A stretch of DNA of 64,000 nucleotides from assembly GCF_048323695.1 (NCBI RefSeq), contig NZ_JBLWFT010000001.1, forward strand, positions 806,001-870,000. Direction: 5' to 3'. Position numbers and translations under genes: made by a program. Below, piece after piece: positions 60,294 to 64,000 of the stretch (the first letter of the stretch is position 1; each line of letters begins with the position of its first letter). The notes below the pieces were generated by a model. That model was not told the DNA's origin. It saw only the letters and a program-made list of their open reading frames with translations, and ran no database searches. The DNA comes from Aquisalimonas sp007126095. Its GTDB lineage: Bacteria > Pseudomonadota > Gammaproteobacteria > Nitrococcales > Aquisalimonadaceae.

Positions 60294-60989
60294 ATGTCCA
60301 CGCAACAGGGTTACGGGCAGTTCTGTCCCGTCGCCAAGGCGTCGGAGATTCTTGCCACGCGCTGGACGCCGCTGATCATGCGGGAGTTCATCAGCGGCTC
60401 ATCCGGCTTCAACGAGATCCACCGGGGTGTGCCGCTCATGTCGCGCCCACTCCTCGCTCAGCGTCTGCGGGAGCTCATGCGTGCCGGCGTGATCGTCCAC
60501 GATGGTCGCGGGGCCTACCGGCTCACCGAGCGCGGCGAGTCCCTGGCGCCGATCATCATCGCCATGGGGCTGTGGGGGCGGCAGTGGGTGGAGAGCGCAC
60601 CGGACGGGCCCGACTGGGACGCGGGCGTGTTGATGTGGGACATGCGGCGGCGCATCGACACCGCCAGCCTGCCACCTGGCCGGACCGTGCTCCAGTTCGA
60701 TTACAGCGATGCGCCCCGGGAGATGTCCCGGTGGTGGCTGTTGATCGAGGATGACGATGTGGACCTGTGCCAGTCAGACCCCGGCTTCGAAGTAGACCTC
60801 TACATTGCCAGCACCGTGCGGGTCATGGGGCGTGTCTGGATCGGGCAGCGCGCGCTGCTGCCCGCGATGGAGAGCGGCGAGATCCGCGCCCACGGTCGCA
60901 TCAACCTGGAACGCAGTATCTCCCGCTGGCTCATGCTGTCGGTCATCGCCGAGGAGGCAATGAAGCAATCCCGCTTGACGGCACACTGA
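60294..60989 (+). CDS. HxlR-family transcriptional regulator with C-terminal domain
   Basis: This 231-residue regulator has an HxlR winged helix: FCPVAKASEILATRWTPLIM, EFISGSSGFNEIHRGVP, LAQRLRELMRAGVIV and YRLTERGESL. A C-terminal domain of about 120 residues (possibly SCP2-like, sterol-carrier fold) follows. AGAGGAGGG upstream favours the ATG at 60294 over the one six bases earlier. HxlR proteins sense redox or electrophiles via a conserved Cys, here in FCPV. It probably controlled the divergent methyltransferase before that gene decayed. Confidence 0.85.
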   Translation: MSTQQGYGQFCPVAKASEILATRWTPLIMREFISGSSGFNEIHRGVPLMSRPLLAQRLRELMRAGVIVHDGRGAYRLTERGESLAPIIIAMGLWGRQWVESAPDGPDWDAGVLMWDMRRRIDTASLPPGRTVLQFDYSDAPREMSRWWLLIEDDDVDLCQSDPGFEVDLYIASTVRVMGRVWIGQRALLPAMESGEIRAHGRINLERSISRWLMLSVIAEEAMKQSRLTAH

Positions 60990-61003
60990 GTGCGCGGACG
61001 GCC

Positions 61004-61981
61004 TCAATCGCTGAGCATGCCCGCCAGACGCTGGCGGATCAGGTCCTCGGACTCGGCCATGGTGCGGTCGATGAGCTCCTTCACCGTGGGGATGTCATGA
61101 ATCAGCCCGGCAACCATGCCACAGGACCATGCGCCGGCTTCCATCTCGCCCTCTTTCATGATGCGTGGATAGACGCCGGCGACCTCATCAATGATGTCCT
61201 CGAACTTGAGGTCGGCACCCAGGCGTTTCTCCTTCTCCAGCAGCCGCTCTACGGCGTCGTTGGTGAGCACACGCTCGGTGTTGCGCAGCGGCCGCATGAC
61301 CAGTCGCGTGTCCAGCTCGCTGGCGGCAACGATGGCCTGTTTGACGTTGTCGTGCACCGGCGCTTCCTTGGTGGCGATGAAGCGCGTGCCCATGTTCATG
61401 CCCTCGGCGCCCATGGCCAGCGCCGCCGTCAGCGACCGGCCATTGGCCATGCCGCCGGAGGCCACGAACGGGATCGTGAGCTCCTCGGCCGCACGCGGCA
61501 GCAGGATGAAGTTCGGCACATCGTCTTCGCCCGGATGGCCGCCGCACTCGAAGCCGTCAACGCTTGCCGCGTCGCAGCCGATGGACTCGGCCTTCAGGGC
61601 GTGCCGCACGGAGGTGCACTTGTGAATGACCTTAACGCCGGCTTCCTGCAGCGCCGGCAGCACCTGCTGCGGGTTGTTGCCCGCCGTCTCCACCACTTTG
61701 ACGCCACCATCGATGATGGCCTTGATGTAGCCGGGATAATCCGGGGTGTTCACGGACGGCAGAAACGTCACGTTCACACCGAAGGGCTTGTCGGTCATCT
61801 CGCGGCAGCGGCGGATCTCCTCGGCCAGCGCCTCGGGGCTGGGCTGGGTCAGCGCCGTGATGATGCCCAGGCCGCCCGCGTTGGAGACCGCCGCGGCGAG
61901 TTCCGCGTAGCCGACGTGGTGCATGCCGCCCTGGATGATCGGGTGCTGAATGCCAAACAGTTCGGTGATCTTTGTCTTCAT
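61004..61981 (-). CDS. Nitronate monooxygenase-family flavoprotein
   Basis: This 325-residue FMN enzyme has the TIM barrel of nitronate monooxygenases/2-nitropropane dioxygenases: TKITELFGIQHPIIQGGMHH, GGLGIITA, KPFGVNVTFLP, SVDGFECGGHPGEDDVPNFI and PFVASGGMANGRSLTAALAM (FMN phosphate loop), then GAEGMNMGTRFIATKEAPVH. These oxidise alkyl nitronates to carbonyls and nitrite, or act as NADH:quinone reductase. Start MKTKITELF follows GAGG. It converges on the HxlR gene with a 14-base gap. Confidence 0.92.
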   Translation of the reverse strand: MKTKITELFGIQHPIIQGGMHHVGYAELAAAVSNAGGLGIITALTQPSPEALAEEIRRCREMTDKPFGVNVTFLPSVNTPDYPGYIKAIIDGGVKVVETAGNNPQQVLPALQEAGVKVIHKCTSVRHALKAESIGCDAASVDGFECGGHPGEDDVPNFILLPRAAEELTIPFVASGGMANGRSLTAALAMGAEGMNMGTRFIATKEAPVHDNVKQAIVAASELDTRLVMRPLRNTERVLTNDAVERLLEKEKRLGADLKFEDIIDEVAGVYPRIMKEGEMEAGAWSCGMVAGLIHDIPTVKELIDRTMAESEDLIRQRLAGMLSD

Positions 61982-62155
61982 AAGTCCTCTAACGCGGTTT
62001 TCCGGCACGAGCCCACGGGCTGCCGGCACTGAATGGTGCGACCGGAGCGTCGCGCGCGTCGCTGCGCGCAACGGGAGATGGTAGCAGCCTAGGCGCCGGA
62101 CATCGCCACGACAAATGCATGGTTTCTATTCAATCGCATTCAACTCATGCATGTT

Positions 62156-62740
62156 TCAGCGACGGCGGAAGGTGTCATGGCAGGCAAGACACTGGTGCCG
62201 CACGCCGTTCAGCACTTCCGTAGCACGCGGCTCCCAGGCGTCGTTCTCATCGGCCGGGGACTGGGGCATTGCCCGCTGCAGATCGCGCGTCTGTGCGGCG
62301 AAGTTGTCCACGTGCTCCTGGAACTGCTCCTGCTCCTCCCAGATACGCGCCAATGCGCCGGGTTCGTCCTCCCCGGTGGGCGTCTCCCGGTCGAACAGCG
62401 CGGGGATATCCTGAGCGTGGCGCTCCAGGCCCTCGGCCAGCCTGGCGATGGTCTCCGGATCCACGGGGGCGTCATAGCGCAGCGCCATCTCCAGGGAGCG
62501 GTAGTAGCCCGAGAGCAGCTGCATACGGTGGCGGCGGTGGCCCACGTAGGCGGCATCGGCATCCACGGCGTCCGGGTCCTCCATGGCCTCGCTGTAATCC
62601 CCCCAGGGGCCGGGCATGCGGATCTCCACTTCCTCCGGATCGCTCACGGAGTGCCCATCGGCCAGCAGCGCCGGCGTGGCGGCGAACAGAATCGATACGG
62701 CGAGCCGCGGGACCAGCGGTGTGCGTTGTGCTGTTGTCAT
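62156..62740 (-). CDS. Cytochrome c'-like class II c-type cytochrome
   Basis: This 194-residue exported protein has a signal peptide (LAVSILFAATPALLA) and a C-terminal haem-binding motif CLACHDTFRRR, the location and sequence typical of class II cytochromes c' (four-helix bundle, haem near the C-terminus). The stretch between is longer than in simple cytochrome c' (about 130 residues). Such cytochromes bind NO or CO and may relieve nitrosative stress. GGGAG precedes the start. It lies directly downstream of the porin gene, probably in one operon. Confidence 0.85.
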   Translation of the reverse strand: MTTAQRTPLVPRLAVSILFAATPALLADGHSVSDPEEVEIRMPGPWGDYSEAMEDPDAVDADAAYVGHRRHRMQLLSGYYRSLEMALRYDAPVDPETIARLAEGLERHAQDIPALFDRETPTGEDEPGALARIWEEQEQFQEHVDNFAAQTRDLQRAMPQSPADENDAWEPRATEVLNGVRHQCLACHDTFRRR

Positions 62741-62754
62741 GTCGGCTCTCCCTG

Positions 62755-63954
62755 TCAGAAATGCACCTGGTGCTGGACGTGGGCCTGCCAGTCCGAGGGC
62801 TGGTCGCCGCCCCGGGTGCGGATCGCGAACACCTGCGTCTTCCAGGCATGGCGATCGTGGAAGGCCGTCCAGCCGGCGGACCATTCCCGCTGACCGCCGC
62901 GCTCCGGCGCATCCGGCCGGTCGTCGTTGACGTCCCGCCGCAGCACCGAACGGCGCAACGCGATTTCCTGATCCACGACGGGCAGCGCCATCGCCAGTTC
63001 CGCCTCCCAGCCCTGGTCGTCGTAGCCGTTGCCCTCGTCCGGGCTGACGCGGCGCTGGAACGCGGCGGCCGTCCCGGTGACCGGGCCGAGGCTGGCGGCG
63101 ACGTCGACGGTGCCCGTGGCCCAGTCGGCGCGCTGATCCTCGGTGTCGACGTCACTATCCAGCGTCCAGTCACGCAGGTGGTTGTCGGCGGCGGCCATGC
63201 CGCCCACCCCGAAGGACAGCGCCGCGGGCTGACGGGTATTGCCCAGGGTGGACGTGTGCGACGGCACGGCGCCCACCGGCGCAAACGCGGCCCGGGTGGT
63301 CACGAGACCGCCGTCCGTGGAGGGTCGGTCATCGCCACGCCTGTCCAGACGACCGCGACCATCGAAGACGTTAACGCTGGCCTCCCAGCGTCCGTCTGCG
63401 GCACTGCCCAGCAGCCCCACCCCGGTGTCCCGCCCTTGGGGAATCTGGAAGTTGTTGGCCGCCACACCGATCTCGGTGAAGGTGCGATTGGGCCCGCCAA
63501 CGGACCGCGACAGGGCAAACGGCGCGGTGTACTGCCCCATGCGCAGCCCCCAGCTCTCACCGAGGGCATACTGCAGCCACAGGTCGCGCACGGAGGCGCT
63601 GCCGCCCACGTCCGTCTGCATGCGGAACGTGAGGCCGTAACCGGGGAGTTCGCCCCGGATATCCAGCCACGCGCGACGCAGCGAGGTCTCCGCTCGATGA
63701 TCACCGTCGTCGCGCCGATCGTACTCCAGACGCGGCTGCAGCAACCCGCCGAAGCTCAGGCTGCCGGCGTCGCCATCACTGCCCAGGGGAATCTCCCCGG
63801 CGCCGGCCGCGGTCACGCCGCAGGCGAGCATGGCGGACACGACGGCACCGCTCACGGTGGCGGTCGACCGCCTGCGGCGCGGCAGTTCATTACTGGATAA
63901 TCCGGTCATGGCCGGCCACCCGGCATACGCCGGTCGTGAATTCTTCTCGCGCAT
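62755..63954 (-). CDS. OprP/OprO-like phosphate-selective porin
   Basis: This outer-membrane protein of about 399 residues has a signal peptide (AVVSAMLACGVTAAGAGE), a mature start LSFGGLLQPRLEYD, and alternating beta strands: LRRAWLDIRGELPGYGLTFR, LWLQYALGESWGLRMGQYTA, PFALSRSVGG and a final aromatic HVQHQVHF for barrel assembly. It matches the OprP/OprO porin family. Selectivity cannot be stated; the Arg ladder of true phosphate porins was not checked. The start at 63954 is supported by GAGG, but a start at 63909 would also leave the signal intact. The frame is complete, since the window ends just upstream. Confidence 0.85.
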   Translation of the reverse strand: MREKNSRPAYAGWPAMTGLSSNELPRRRRSTATVSGAVVSAMLACGVTAAGAGEIPLGSDGDAGSLSFGGLLQPRLEYDRRDDGDHRAETSLRRAWLDIRGELPGYGLTFRMQTDVGGSASVRDLWLQYALGESWGLRMGQYTAPFALSRSVGGPNRTFTEIGVAANNFQIPQGRDTGVGLLGSAADGRWEASVNVFDGRGRLDRRGDDRPSTDGGLVTTRAAFAPVGAVPSHTSTLGNTRQPAALSFGVGGMAAADNHLRDWTLDSDVDTEDQRADWATGTVDVAASLGPVTGTAAAFQRRVSPDEGNGYDDQGWEAELAMALPVVDQEIALRRSVLRRDVNDDRPDAPERGGQREWSAGWTAFHDRHAWKTQVFAIRTRGGDQPSDWQAHVQHQVHF

Positions 63955-64000
63955 CATGGCCCTCACTGGCTTTGTTGGAATCGATCTTGTTGTAAGCGCA

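Overview
This is a GC-rich, tightly packed chromosomal segment from a gammaproteobacterium. The acidic predicted proteins, a Mrp/Mbh-type cation antiporter and an Ectothiorhodospiraceae/Halomonas-like gene mix suggest a halophilic or haloalkaliphilic host; this is an inference from gene style, not a marker-gene result. No rRNA, tRNA or CRISPR array was seen. The first gene is cut by the window edge.

Layout. 1-10.2 kb: housekeeping and accessory enzymes (tricorn-type protease, CDF transporter, deaminase, AhpD-like protein, membrane-anchored lipase, a translationally coupled oxidoreductase and atypical proline-racemase-family pair, endonuclease IV). 10.4-20 kb: an FAD/GcvT demethylase-type dehydrogenase, a GGDEF-EAL protein divergent from a solute-binding protein/exported protein/chemoreceptor set, and an NlpC/P60 lipoprotein. 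20-24.7 kb: two divergent phosphoribosyltransferase paralogues, a decayed flavin monooxygenase, and a methyltransferase/TetR pair around a tandem operator. 24.8-31.3 kb: a sigma-54 regulon. A Tat-exported NrtA-like binding protein and a NifA-type GAF-AAA-Fis activator are divergent from OsmC, acyl-CoA-dehydrogenase-like and rubredoxin-reductase genes, with facing -24/-12 promoters on either side of an inverted-repeat enhancer-like site.

33-36 kb is a small mobile island: yefM-yoeB, higBA, an IS3-family orfA remnant and a decayed TnpB element whose right end abuts the next gene. 36-41.6 kb holds an unrecognised locus: a multi-spanning coiled-coil membrane protein, a von Willebrand A lipoprotein and an alpha/beta-hydrolase-fold protein that has lost its catalytic residues, divergent from a response regulator and an unusual sensor kinase. 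It is one of two candidates here for an undescribed system, the other being the sigma-54 locus.

41.6-50.8 kb is a complete amide utilisation operon: Tat-exported binding protein, two permeases, two ATPases, aliphatic amidase AmiE, AAA protein AmiB, ligand sensor AmiC and ANTAR antiterminator AmiR. Its leader carries a promoter, a hairpin with an ANTAR-type hexaloop and an intrinsic terminator, so the AmiC/AmiR control circuit can be read from the DNA. 51.2-53.7 kb encodes a PhaC-like hydrolase and a beta-CASP nuclease. 53.7-59.2 kb is a Mrp antiporter operon in the gene order of the archaeal Mbh antiporter module, ending in a fused two-module subunit. The window closes with a cupin protein, a gutted methyltransferase, an HxlR regulator, a nitronate monooxygenase, a cytochrome c' and an OprP/OprO-like porin.
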